Assembly: GCA_020631735.1 (NCBI GenBank)
Contig: CM036160.1
Span: 9,082,746-9,146,745 of the forward strand
Direction of reading: 5' to 3'
Source of the DNA: Saccharum officinarum
Lineage: Eukaryota; Streptophyta; Magnoliopsida; Poales; Poaceae
DNA length: 64,000 bases
Positions 43,317 through 54,174 of the stretch are shown here, in pieces. The translations under genes were made by a program, and so were the position numbers. The notes under the pieces were generated by a model, which was not told the DNA's origin, did no database searches, and worked only from the letters and a program-made list of their open reading frames with translations. How positions within the stretch are numbered: the stretch's first letter is position 1; each line of letters starts with the position of its first letter.

Positions 43317-45371
43317 TCAATGAAGCTTAGGTACCCATTTTTGCTTGGGTCCTTGTAGGTTAGTAACTAAGCTCTTTGGTACCCAAATAGCCTTCTTCTT
43401 TGGGCCCACTATTGGTGTACCAACAAACTTAGCTTGCACACCCTTCACACCTTTGGTAAGCACATAGCAAGAATCAAAAGGTATAGCATTAACAAGGTTC
43501 TTGCTTTGGTTCTTTTTATTGCAATTATGCTCTAGGTGCCCAACTTGCTTACATCTATTGCAAAACCGACCATTGCCCTTCACAAAGCTAGGCTTTGGAG
43601 TTGCAAAGGCCGACTTGCCTTTCTTGGGGTTGTAGCCCAATCCCTCTTTGTTAAGAGAGAACCTTTGGCTACCCAAGCACTTAAGCAAGCGGGCCTCACC
43701 ACCATAGGCCTTGCCTAGGGCGTGAGTGAGCTCATCCACCTCTCTCTTGAGAGTCTCATTCTCAACCATTAGTGAGGCATCACAAGTGAAACCATCACTA
43801 GTAGTAGAGGTAGAGTTGGTGGTGGTGGATGAAGAGCTACAAGAAGGGTTAGTATTTGACATGATGATAGGTTCATTAAAGGATTCATCAATTATATCAC
43901 ATGTAACACCTATATCACAAGATACAACAACCTCCTTCTTTTCTTGTTGCTCAAGTAGCAATGAGTGAGCCTTTTCAAGCTTGGAATGAGCCTTACCAAG
44001 ATCCTCATGGTCTTCCACTAGACTCTCATGAGTGGTCTTAAGCTCACCAAGAACTTTCTCAAGTATTGCTACTTTCATTGAAAGCTTCTTGCACTCCTTG
44101 TTCTTGGCAATAGCTATGTCTCTAGTTTGTTGCAACAAGTCATATAGTTGTTCTTTAGTTGGTTCATCATCATCATCATTTTCATTATCATATTTATCAT
44201 TATCACTATCATGAACATATTCCATTTCACTTTCATCATCACTCTCATCATATAATACCTTAGCTTCTTTGGCCATGAAGCACGAAGAGGATGAATCAAA
44301 TAGTGAAGGCTTCTTGTTGATAGCAATGGAAGCAAAAGCCTTGTTGGATGATTCTTCTTCTTCATCATCATCACTTTCCCAAGTGGCCATATAGACTCCA
44401 TTCTTGCCTTTCTTGAATGTTATCTTGGCTTCTTTCTTTTTCTTCTCAAACTTGCCCCTCTTGTTGTTTTTCTTCTTGTCATAGGGACAATCGACTTGAA
44501 GATGTTCGGTGCTATCACAATTGAAGCACTTCCTTTGTTGCTCATTGCTCTTGAAATTGTCATTTCTCTTTTTGAACCCTCTTCTCTTAATGAACATGTG
44601 ACCCATTTTCTTGACTACAAAAGCAAATGCCTCATCATCAATTTCATAATCTTCATCTTCATCATTGTCTTCTTCTTCTCCAATGATGGTAGCTTTGCCT
44701 TTGGAGGAGGTGGCCTTGAACGCCACGGTCTTCTTCTTCTTTTCTTCCTCCTTCTCATCAACATCTTGATCATACTTGTCAAAGGTTAACACCTCTCCAA
44801 GCAAATCATTTGGCTTCATTGTTTCAAGCCCATCTCTTTGTAGCATCATGATCAACATCTTGAATCTTCTAGGTAAGCTCAATAAGAACTTGTGACAAAA
44901 ATCTTGATCTTGAGTCTTGTGCCCTAAGCTCTTGAGATCATTGACTATCACTTGCAATCTATGAAACATTTCAATGATTGTTTCATCATCCTTTTTCTTG
45001 AAGTTCTCAAACTCACTCTTGAGCCCATATAGCTTGGCACTCTTCACAACTTTAGTGCCCTCATATGTTTCACTCAACCTTGTCCATACTTCATATGCCA
45101 ATTCTAAGTCCTTGATGCCCTCAAATACTTTTGTGTCAATACCATGGTAAAGTGTATTGAGAGCCATTCTATTGCATGTTCTATTTGCTCTATCTTCATC
45201 GGTGAGATGATTAGGATCAATGATAGCAAAATCATTCTCGGTGACTTGCAATACTCTCTCATGAATAGAACCAAGGTACATTGTCATCTTTCTCTTCCAA
45301 TGAGCAAAAGAACTAACACCATCAAAGAACGGTGGCTTGCCCCCAACATGATTGAACACAATTTGAGCCAT
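43317..45371 (-). CDS. gag: Copia gag, 684 aa
   Basis: It starts MAQIVFNHVGGKPPFFDG 45 nt from the PBS. The N-terminal Copia gag domain (about 10-210) has FAHWKRKMTMYLG and LGHKTQDQDFCHKFLLSLP. A CCHC knuckle CFNCDSTEHLQVDC sits near residue 285 and a second, CNRCKQVGHLEHNC, near 610. Between them are very acidic runs and a long coiled coil (about 415-490, KLEKAHSLLLEQQEKKE). The large gag with two knuckles fits Sireviruses. It ends VPKLH then TGA; pol follows in another frame. Confidence 0.9.
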   Translation of the reverse strand: MAQIVFNHVGGKPPFFDGVSSFAHWKRKMTMYLGSIHERVLQVTENDFAIIDPNHLTDEDRANRTCNRMALNTLYHGIDTKVFEGIKDLELAYEVWTRLSETYEGTKVVKSAKLYGLKSEFENFKKKDDETIIEMFHRLQVIVNDLKSLGHKTQDQDFCHKFLLSLPRRFKMLIMMLQRDGLETMKPNDLLGEVLTFDKYDQDVDEKEEEKKKKTVAFKATSSKGKATIIGEEEDNDEDEDYEIDDEAFAFVVKKMGHMFIKRRGFKKRNDNFKSNEQQRKCFNCDSTEHLQVDCPYDKKKNNKRGKFEKKKKEAKITFKKGKNGVYMATWESDDDEEEESSNKAFASIAINKKPSLFDSSSSCFMAKEAKVLYDESDDESEMEYVHDSDNDKYDNENDDDDEPTKEQLYDLLQQTRDIAIAKNKECKKLSMKVAILEKVLGELKTTHESLVEDHEDLGKAHSKLEKAHSLLLEQQEKKEVVVSCDIGVTCDIIDESFNEPIIMSNTNPSCSSSSTTTNSTSTTSDGFTCDASLMVENETLKREVDELTHALGKAYGGEARLLKCLGSQRFSLNKEGLGYNPKKGKSAFATPKPSFVKGNGRFCNRCKQVGHLEHNCNKKNQSKNLVNAIPFDSCYVLTKGVKGVQAKFVGTPIVGPKKKAIWVPKSLVTNLQGPKQKWVPKLH

Positions 45372-45416
45372 TTTTCACACCGAAGGATGTTAAGCCTTGA
45401 TTAAAACGGTGACCAC

Positions 45417-45429
45417 GGCTCCGATACCA
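45417..45429 (-). other. primer binding site of the Copia element
   Basis: Minus-strand TGGTATCGGAGCC, just inside the LTR at 45432, resembles the complement of the initiator tRNA-Met 3' end. Confidence 0.8.
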
Positions 45430-45431
45430 CT

Positions 45432-47827
45432 TGTAAGGTCCTAGATGGCTAGAGGGGGGTGAATAGCCCATATAAATTCTACAAGCACCACTAAGCAAAC
45501 TTGTTAGAATAACAAACGGCGTAAAGCGAGTTTTGCTTAGCCAAAGGTTGTAATGCAAGCCTCCTATCCACAAGTCTAGTAGATTATGATCTCTAGTTCA
45601 CACAAGAGCTATGTCACTAATTTTACACTAGAGAACAAGCTAACAACACTACTAGCCAAGCTACTACTAGAGCAACACAAGATAATCTAGTAAAGATAAG
45701 TGCAAGAGATAGGATTGTGAATCTTATACCGACGGTGGAGTGAAGATGTTGCCAATCACCAAGATGATATATAATCAATTAATATTGACAACAACACAAT
45801 ATGTAGACCAATCACCGGGAGACAAGAGACACAATATTTTTGTTCACCCGGTGTTCACTTGTGCACCGACAAGCTACGTCACCGGTTGTGTCGACCAACA
45901 CTTAGATGGTTCCTCGGTGTGACCCTCAAGTCACTTGCCCCTCAAGGCACGCCCCGCAAGGCACCGCAAGACTCCACTCTCAAGTGAGGTAACTCAATGA
46001 CACGCGCAATCCAATAGAGTTGCTTTTGGCGTCCCGCCGAGGAAAGCACACGAACCTCTTACAAACAACCGGAGGTGGCCAAGAACAATCACCTTCTCTT
46101 GCCAACGCCTCCAACAATCTCCAAGCCGGCTAGGAGCGGTACTCTCCAAGAGTAACAAGATATCCACCGGCTAAACCACCCACAAGTGCCACTAGATGCC
46201 CTCAAGCTATGCAATGCACTTTGGGATCACTCAATCTCACTTATGATTTGCAATCACTCAAGAGAGATGAGTGGGAGATGATGCTCTAGCTCAAAGGATG
46301 TATAAGGATGTTAGAAATCACTAGATTTCTCCCCAAGGGCCGGCCAACGAGTATTTATAAGCATCCCCTCCAAATAGAGCCGTTACCCCTTCACTGGGCA
46401 AAACTCGGGACGACCGGACGCGCCGGTCGTAACTGACCGGACGCGCTTCACCGCGTCCGGTCGCCCTGCGACGTCCACGTGTCCCTTGAATTTCAAACGC
46501 GACCGTTAGATCCTCCAACGGTCACTGCGCCAACGGTCAAATCCTATGACCGGACGCGCCTCTCAAAACGACCGGACGCGCTCCACCGCGTCCGATCCTC
46601 CAACGGTCACTGACCCTCAACGGTCAAACCATCGACCGGACGCGCCCCAGACAACGACCGGACGCGCCGGTCCCGATGACCGGACGCGCCTGTCGAACGA
46701 CCGGACGCGCCGATCGCACTGACCCACGCGCCCGCGACGCAACGACCGGACGCGCTCCTTCGAACGACCGGACGCGACAGTTCCCGCGTCCGGTGTGAGT
46801 CCAGTAAGCTCCTTCAACGATCGGACGCGTCCGATCGTGTGTGACCGGACGCGCCCCGCGTCCGATCGTCCTCTGTGAACCTCAGTTCCTTCTGGGTGCA
46901 TGACCGGACGCGCCGGTCCCGCGAGTGACCGGACGCGCCGGTTGCAAACCCTAGCACCCGCGCCTGAAACCGCGCTGTACTGACCGGACGCGTCCGGTCA
47001 CACCGTGACCGCGTCCGGTGCAGCGTCCGGTGCAGCGTCCGGTCACCTCAGTGACCCCGTTCGCCTCCGTTTCTTTTCCGACTTTCGGCGTAGTGGAAAA
47101 TAGGCATTTCATTTCCCCGAAATCGCCTGAATCCCGCGCTCACACGCTCAGCGGGAGGGAGAGAGGAACCCAAACCTCTCTCTACCCGCAAACCATAGCG
47201 CGACCAACGCCACCTTTGCAAATGTGCCAACACCATCAAGTGTACATCTCCATGTGCTTGTGTGTTAGCATTTTCTCAATCATTTTCAAAGGTTTTCCAA
47301 TTAGCTCACTAGGCCCTACATGCAATGCACTTCATGAATTCACCTAGTGGCACCCGTGCATCGAATAACCGATAAGACTTCCCCTCTTAATAGTTCGGCT
47401 ATCGATCCTAAACCACTCACACCCTCTATGGTGTCTTGAGTGTAAAACAAAACGGCCCTATGGTTATACCTTTGCCTTGAGCCCATTTTGTTTCTCCAAA
47501 TGATATGATCCACTTCATATCATCACATGACCGTCTCGATCCATCGACCTTGACTTCACTTGCTCTTCACCGTTGCATTGGTCCGTCGGCGCCAAGTCTT
47601 GCTCAAGCTTCACCATCGCATGGTCCCTCGCTTCGAAGCCTCGACTTGCCCTTCACCCTCACAACCGGTCCATCGAGCCAAGCCTCATCTTGGTCTTCAC
47701 CATCTTGGTCATATGAGTCAATGTCATGTCTCATATGCAATGACCACCTTTATCTAAATCATCCACTTAGATACAAAGGTTAGTCCTAGGTTTCATCAAT
47801 TAGCCAAAACCAAACTAGGGACTTTCA
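45432..47827 (-). repeat. Copia LTR (element 5' LTR)
   Basis: 2396 bp, nearly identical to 36512-38908, and followed by the right copy of the TSD ATGTC. As the 5' LTR of a minus-strand element it would hold the active promoter. Confidence 0.92.
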
Positions 47828-47832
47828 ATGTC

Positions 47833-49256
47833 CTGCCTTGTTCGTGAAGAAAAAGAAAGAGGGTACTCTGAGAATGTGTGTGGATTATCGACCTCTTAAT
47901 GCTGTAACTATCAAGAATAAATATCCTTTGCCTCATATCGACGTTTTGTTTGATCAGTTGGCTAAAGCTAGGGTGTTCTCCAAGATAGACCTAAGATCAG
48001 GGTATCATCAGATAAAGATCAGGCCACAAGATGCCCCGAAAACCGCTTTTTCTACCAGATACGGGTTGTACGAGTATCTTGTTATGTCTTTTGGCTTAAC
48101 AAATGCTCCTGCATACTTTATGTATCTGATAAATACGGTTTTCATGCCAGAGTTGGATAAGTTTGTAGTTGTCTTCATTGATGACATTCTAGTATACTCT
48201 GAGAATGAGAAAGATCATGAAGAGCGTCTAAGAATTGTCTTGACTAGACTGAGAAATCATAAGTTGTATGCTAAGTTCAGCAAATGTGAATTTTGGTTGA
48301 AGAAAGTTCCTTTCCTTGGTCATATTCTATCTGAGAATGGAGTTTCGGTAGATCCGAGCAAAGTGCAAGAGGTTATGGATTGGAAAACTCCAACCACAGT
48401 GCCAGAAGTCAGGAGTTTCCTAGGATTAGCTGGTTACTATCGCCGCTTTATCCCAGACTTCTCGAAGATTGCCAAGCCAATGACAAGTCTGTTACAGAAA
48501 GATCACAAGTTTGTGTGGACAGAGGAGTGTGAGACAACTTTTCACACCTTGCGGAAACTGTTGACCACTGCTCCAGTTCTTGCACAGCCAGACATCGAGA
48601 AACCCTTTGATGTGTTCTGTGACGCATCAAAAACAGGATTAGGCTGTGTTCTGATGCAAGAAGGAAGAGTCATTGCTTATGCCTCCCGCCAGTTGAGAAA
48701 ACATGAAATCAATTATCCGACACACGATCTTAAGCTTGCCGCCGTGGTGCATGCCTTAAAGATTTGGAGACACTATTTACTTGGTAATGTGTGCAACATT
48801 TTCACCGATCATAAGAGTCTCAAGTACATTTTCACCCAACCAGAATTGAACATGAGAGCAGCTCAGTCACGTCAGAAAAGATATGCGGATAAGAGAAGGA
48901 GACCACTTGTGTTCGAAGTTGGTGACTATGTTTATCTAAAAGTCACGCCAATGAAGAAGAAGCGGTTTGGAATACGCAGAAAGCTTGCCGCCAGATTTGT
49001 AGGACCCTACAAAATCTTAGAAAGGAAGGGTCCAGTGGCTTACAAATTGGAATTACCAGAATCAATGGGTGCTATATTCCCTGTTTTTCACGTATCACAT
49101 CTCAAGAAATGTTTGCGCGTTCCAGAGGAAATAATTAAACCTCGAGGTATAAAACTTAAGTTAGATCTAGTGTATCGTGAGCAGCCAATTCGAGTTTTGG
49201 ATTCCAAAGAAAGGGCTACTCGAAACAGTGTGGTGAAAACATATAAGATACAATAG
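47833..49256 (+). pseudogene. pol: chromovirus RT and RNase H fused to the GPY C-terminus; integrase core deleted
   Basis: This resumes the frame cut by Copia. [35 protein letters not shown], catalytic [24 protein letters not shown]. RNase [58 protein letters not shown]. Right after NMR (about 48857) the frame continues with [15 protein letters not shown], which in relatives lies after the integrase core, then the GPY module ([29 protein letters not shown]). So the HHCC and D-D-E parts, several hundred residues, were lost in frame. A TAG at 49254-49256 stops it inside the chromodomain. Confidence 0.88.
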
Positions 49257-49355
49257 AGTCATCATGATGAGAGAGATGCATCTTGGGAAATGGGTGAATA
49301 CCTATAAAAAGCATACGAAGATTTTTATAATAAATGGTTCGTAACCCAAATCTCG
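49170..49355 (+). pseudogene. C-terminal chromodomain of the chromovirus, two stops
   Basis: Starting at [16 protein letters not shown], the frame reads VVKTYKIQ, then a TAG (49254), SHHDERDASWEMGEYL, a TAA (49305) and KAYEDFYNKWF. The layout of a basic strand, a Trp position, HH..E-A-[ST]-W-E and a final helix with a Y..F..Y pattern matches integrase chromodomains of plant chromoviruses. In characterised relatives this module targets integration to chromatin marked by histone methylation. One stop falls at the usual aromatic position. Confidence 0.7.
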
Positions 49356-49369
49356 GGACAAGATTTTTA

Positions 49370-49383
49370 TAAGGGGGGAGGGC
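49370..49383 (+). other. polypurine tract of the chromovirus
   Basis: TAAGGGGGGAGGGC directly precedes the 3' LTR. Confidence 0.8.
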
Positions 49384-51625
49384 TGTAACACCCCGGTGTT
49401 ACGCAAGCATTTGCATTGCAATCATGAGCACAACATGTCATGACATTCATAATTATATGTGCTTAGGGTGTAACCTTTAATAAAATAAAAATGTGGAAAC
49501 TAGTATTGCATAACATGTTGTGATAATGTGCTAATGACATTCATCAAATTTGTGCAACTATAAATTTCATATCACTTAGAATTATAGGTGAAATTTTTGG
49601 AGACACTAAATCACTCAAAGTTTTGTCAAAGATTTGTTTTAAAAATGTTATTTGAAAATATTAAAAAATCCTCCCTAAATTAGCTTTTATTCTAAAAATC
49701 AAAATCTGTTGGGAATTTTTAGTTGGCCCCTTAATCAATGTGGGAGAGAATTAAATTCTAAGCAATTTTTATTTTTGGGTCATTTTCAGAAAAGGTCCTT
49801 TTCTTGCTCAAAATGAGGTTAGAAAACTGTATTGAAATTGGTTTGAATTTAGAAATTTGAAAAATCAAAAACTAACCTAGCAGGCCGCCGCCTCGGTTTC
49901 AGCCCATAGCCAGAAACGGCCTGACTCCGCACGCGCGCGCCCGCGCCTGCTCCCCGCCTCGGCCCGGCCCAAGCCGGCCTCTCTTCCCCCTCCCGCTCCC
50001 ACGCGCGCGCGGCTCGCTGGCGCCGCGGCAGAACACGCTCGCCGCGTGGCGGCCGCATGCCGGCGACGCCACCCCGCGTGGCCACGCGTGGCCCAGCGCA
50101 TTTCACTTCAAAGCACAGCGCGCGCTCAGCCTCCATCATTTCGCCCGCTCGCTCGCTCCCTTTCTCCTTCCTCCGGAGAACCCGAGCGGGAGCGCCGCTC
50201 ACCACCGCCATCCTCCGCCTCCGCCGCCGTGTTCCGGCGACGCTAGTCCACCGCAGCTCGATTGCTCGTGCACGGAGCTCCGCCACCCTCTTGCCTCCTC
50301 CGAACGAGCCTCGTTGTCCTCTTGCTCACTCCGGTAGGGCATCATTTTGACTTCTTCGCCGTGCCACCGTGACGGAGCCGCCGCGCTCGCGCTCCGGTCA
50401 CCGGCACCTCCAACCACCCCCTTGTCTTTCAACCCCGCTCACGAGTTCACCGTTGTTCCGTGGCCATTTTGCGCCCCTTGCCTCGCTCGTTCGAGCACTG
50501 GAGCGGCAGTTGGCCGTCGGCCACCGCCGCGCCGTCGCGGCTCCGAACACCGACGAGAACGCCCTGTTCTTTCCCTCCTGTCGGCTTCACTGGGCCACCG
50601 CCCTGTGGGCCGCGCCTCCGAGCGGGCCTGCTCGCTCTTTCCCCGCGCGCGCGAACCAGGCCAAAAACGACCGCGTGCCGGTTTATTTCCACGGGCCGGC
50701 CCAGTTTCAATAATAAAAATCGTTTTCTGTTTTCTTTTATTATTCATGATGAAAAATATTGTGGAAAATATTTTTTATTCATTTGAGCTTCAAAAATTAT
50801 GAAATAAATTTCTATAGACTCATTGGAACCAGATCTACAATATAAAAATATTGCATGTCATTTTTGGGATACTTTTCTGTAGAGCTTTAATTAATTCTTG
50901 ATAATACTGATATCTTGTAAAATGGTTAGTAAATCCTATATGTATCAGAAAAATATGATTTCAAGTTTGTTAATCTTCTTATATCATGTACTTCTTAGGA
51001 AAAATATGTTTCATGCATGTGCTATGGAAAACTTTGGAGAAGTAGTTCAAGTCCCTTTTATGGCTGATTTTTGTTATTTTTGCTAGAGAGCAAACTTTGT
51101 ATAAAACATGCATGTGATAATTTTTGTACAGTCATTATATTCCATGAAGAACCTAGGAAAAATATTAATTCTGTTGTTTGACACTTTTCATAGTACAAAG
51201 TAATTTCATACTCATTTTTATGCTAGAGCTTGTCATTTTTGTACAGGATAGTTTACTTATCCAAATGTCATGAAATTTTTATGGTAGTCTGTTTAGGGTA
51301 GTATTATGCTACTGTAATTTTCTTAGATTTTTAGGAGCATCAGAAATATATGTTGCTATTCAAACCTATTATTATTTAGGGGTTTAAGCAAGTGTTGCTT
51401 TAAGTGTGATTAAGAAATTAGTAAAACTTTGGTGTATCTTTGAAGCATTTCATAAGATATGTTAACTTGATATGTTAGTAGTAGAAGAGAATGCAGTAGA
51501 TGACATGTGCTTGTAGTGTATAGTTTCTTGGATGATGTTGACTACCTTGCATTTCAACATATTCATTGCATTCATATCTTTCGATGCACGCTTGCATAAT
51601 CACTTACGCGCATTGCATCATACAG

Positions 51626-51798
51626 GATCGCCAACCGAGAACCCATTCGTCTTACCCGAGGAGCCAGAGGAGCAGCTCGAGGTGCAGCAGCAGAAGGTGA
51701 CAGAAGCCGAAGAGGAGGTCGGTGAAGAGCTCCCAGAGTGCCCCGACCACCGTCCGAGCTCTTTTGAGAGAGGCAAGCCCCAGAGCAATTCTATCCCG
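51626..51798 (+). CDS. LTR exon-like block A (3' LTR)
   Basis: Open copy of 30945-31117, 173 nt with the same acceptor (CATACAG) and GT end. Its C-terminal motif reads GEELPECPDHRPSSFERGKP. Confidence 0.45.
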
Positions 51799-52824
51799 GT
51801 TTGCAAATAATTTATTATTAACTTTACTTAATTTGATGCATTACGTTTAGGAGTTATTTGCAGACGTTGCTGCATTATACCTTGCTTACCTTTGTTATAC
51901 TATATCCTTGTTACCCTGGTATCCGCAGTCGAGTCAATGCTTAGCTGGCTTAGACCGGTAGAAGTCGGGTGATTTCCTGTCAACTGCGAGCTATAGGTGG
52001 TTACCTGGATCTGCTTGGATGACTATGAAGTCATGGTATAACTAAGTGTGAAATGAATTTGAGACCGGACGGAAACTTGCAGGGTTTCGGACTGTAGTGT
52101 TTTCCGTCTGTGTCGATTAAGGACCGTCCGTTGTTGTCCCTCGGGTCATGTTGAACGCATGCCTCACATTTAGCTGGCCGGATAAAGTACCTCCCGACCG
52201 CGAAATTGGGAGATTATTCGGGCCGAGTAGATTGCCCGCAACGCACTGTACCGGAGCAGTAGTGGCAGGATACGGGGGCGCGATGATAAGGCCAAAGAGC
52301 AGTCAGGCGGCCCCCGGGTACAAGTGGTTCCTGGCAAGCTCGCGACTTTGCCTGAATGGTTGACTCGGTGACCAACACCTCACTTTAGCAGGTGAGTGAG
52401 GTTTGTGTGAGGAATAACTTACCAGCTGGTTAATAATCGATTCGAATCGCCATCGTTCACTGGATAGTGAACACTTGACTTGAGCTACTTCATCATAGTA
52501 ATCTTGATGAATCACTTGGATAGTTATGTGGAAGATGACATGATAACTATTGTTAATGATCAATGGTAATCCTTACTTGCTTAATTACATGTTACTCTAG
52601 CCCTAGTGCAAATATAGTTGACAGGTTAATAAAGAGTTAATTACTGCATGCTTTTGGAAAGGAATTGTTAAGTTAAAAATGCCTTTTGCAAATGAGTCAG
52701 CTACCCCACCAGACAGCCTGTCATGATTCCTTGGTGTCTTTTTATTTCTGGTTTATGACGGATAAGTCTAGCTGAGTACCTTCTCGTACTCAGGGCTTTG
52801 TTCCCACTTGTTGCAGATGGGCAG

Positions 52825-52878
52825 ATGTACTACGGCTACTGTATCAACTGCCTCTATCCTGTAATGGGCGAAGCTTAG
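52825..52878 (+). CDS. LTR exon-like block B (3' LTR)
   Basis: Copy of 32143-32196 with one replacement (Ala to Val, GCA to GTA) in MYYGYCINCLYPVMGEA. Confidence 0.45.
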   Translation: MYYGYCINCLYPVMGEA

Positions 52879-53246
52879 GACCATGGGCAATGGTCATTCG
52901 CTACTTCTAGTCTGATGCTTTTGCTGGAGATGATCACAAGCTGGCACTTTATTTCAAAATGTTGTGTGTGTGCGTGACTTGAACTACCGTTTCCGCTACT
53001 TTTATTCGAACCTGGTTTGTAATAACTATGTTTAAACTCCGATGTATTTTATGCCGCGAACATTTATGCAACTTATGATGGTAACCGTTAAACTTAGTAC
53101 GATCTTGGCTGTTATGTGAAATGGTTTGAAATCCGTCGAGATTTCACGGACTACCGGGTTATACGGGCTTAAGTTTGTTAAATTGTTCTTCCGTTGGATG
53201 ATTTCCTACTTAATCTCGTATAATTGGGCGGTTCTGTTACACCTTC

Positions 53247-53364
53247 TTTTGCCCGAACCAGGATAAACCCCCATGTATTCTCTTTGCATCACCATTCGGA
53301 GTAGGGAGCACGCAGCACAAATTCACTCGTCGGCTTAGGGCCCTCCCGGGTCCAAATACCGACA
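53247..53364 (+). mobile_element. solo LTR, right part
   Basis: The last 118 bp of the LTR begun at 27749, ending GTCCAAATACCGACA, followed by the TSD CTCCT (53365-53369). Confidence 0.8.
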
Positions 53365-53421
53365 CTCCTCAGCTCATCAACAAAGTAAAAGAGAAATCTC
53401 ACTGGGGTGGGGTACCAAGCA

Positions 53422-53528
53422 CCCTATTCGCTAAATGGTTTTTAGCTAACTCATGCTGATTTGCAGTGAAAGAAAAATACTGCTGAATGACTAACTGATA
53501 AACACTGATAAGCACAAGCGAATAGGGT
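53422..53528. mobile_element. small MITE with CCCTATTCGCT ends
   Basis: 107 bp, CCCTATTCGCTAAATGG..GCACAAGCGAATAGGG: near-perfect inverted ends, same group as 25168. Confidence 0.6.
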
Positions 53529-53636
53529 GAACGACTGAATGAGCTACACGTAGTAACAAGAGAGAATTGGGAAACAGCCTAGGGGTTTGCATGTAAAAAG
53601 AACACCCCTCTGTCTCTCTCTCCCGTCCTCCTCTCA

Positions 53637-53893
53637 GGCCTCGTTTAGTTCACAGAATAGGGGAGAAAAACACTGTATCAGAATTTCTGTAGCATTTCGT
53701 TTGTATTTGGTAAAAATTATCTAAATTTTGACTAACTAGGCTTAAAATGTTCGTCTCGCAAAGTACAACAAAACTGTGCAATTATTTTTTGATTTCATCA
53801 ATATTTAGTGCTCTATGTATTTACCGACATTTTAATTTAACAGAGAATCTTCTTTTTTATAGTGGAATTTGGAGGAGAATCGGACGAACTAAC
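53637..53893. mobile_element. Tourist-like MITE, second subfamily, reverse orientation
   Basis: Starts GGCCTCGTTTAGTTC and shares GTCTCGCAAAGTACAACAAAA with 21345. The right end is decayed (GGACGAACTAACGG). Confidence 0.6.
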
Positions 53894-54174
53894 GGTGAGG
53901 AATGGTCAGCAGCGGCAGCAGGTGCGTGCTACTACCAGTATGAAAGCGCATCTTCATCCAATGGCAACGGGTGGAGAGAGAGGTGAGAAACTGAGAGGAG
54001 GACGGGAGAGAGAGACAGCATGAGCATGGACGACGGAGACGGACAGCGGATCGGAGGCCCCGCTTGCTGTCAACTCGAACGTCCCTTCTGTCCCCTCTTA
54101 ACTCGGTCAGTCCGTCCGTCCACTGCAACTCTGTTTACGAGTACCGGTAGCTATTACCTTTACCCCATCTGGTT
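53894..54174. other. intergenic DNA, nothing recognised
   Basis: Moderately GC-rich, with short frames on both strands and no supported feature. Confidence 0.4.

Larger units (their letters stand above)
36512..47827 (-). mobile_element. complete Copia (Sirevirus-like) element inserted in chromovirus RT
   Basis: 11.3 kb with TSD ATGTC (36507-36511 and 47828-47832). LTRs at 36512-38908 and 45432-47827, a tRNA-Met PBS, gag and pol on the minus strand and a PPT. Both coding parts are open and all catalytic motifs I can check are present, so it may be autonomous. Large gag, 2.4-kb LTRs and CCGGACGCG palindromes suggest a Sirevirus (SIRE/Maximus). By eye the LTRs differ at about five places in 2.4 kb, so the insertion is recent. 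Confidence 0.93.
28705..53241 (+). mobile_element. Tekay/Del-like Gypsy chromovirus with extra H3-tail ORF; interrupted by Copia
   Basis: LTRs at 28705-32559 and 49384-53241 with TSD CCTTC (28700-28704 and 53242-53246). Without the Copia insertion the element is about 13.2 kb. Order: LTR, PBS, extra ORF (33348-34321), gag, protease, RT, RNase H, (integrase core lost), GPY-type C-terminus, chromodomain, PPT, LTR. Long LTRs, gag-pol in one frame and a C-terminal chromodomain place it with chromoviruses. The lineage name is my inference. Stops and the internal deletion make this copy non-autonomous. Confidence 0.9.
49384..53241 (+). repeat. 3' LTR of the chromovirus
   Basis: 3858 bp, TGTAACACCCCGGTGTTAC..GGTTCTGTTACA, followed by the TSD CCTTC. 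It holds second copies of block A (51626-51798), the 33-bp block (52145-52177) and block B (52825-52878). Confidence 0.92.

Noticed and set aside
42400..44789. Plus-strand ORFs opposite Copia gag and pol
   Set aside because: Antisense shadows of strongly supported coding sequence.
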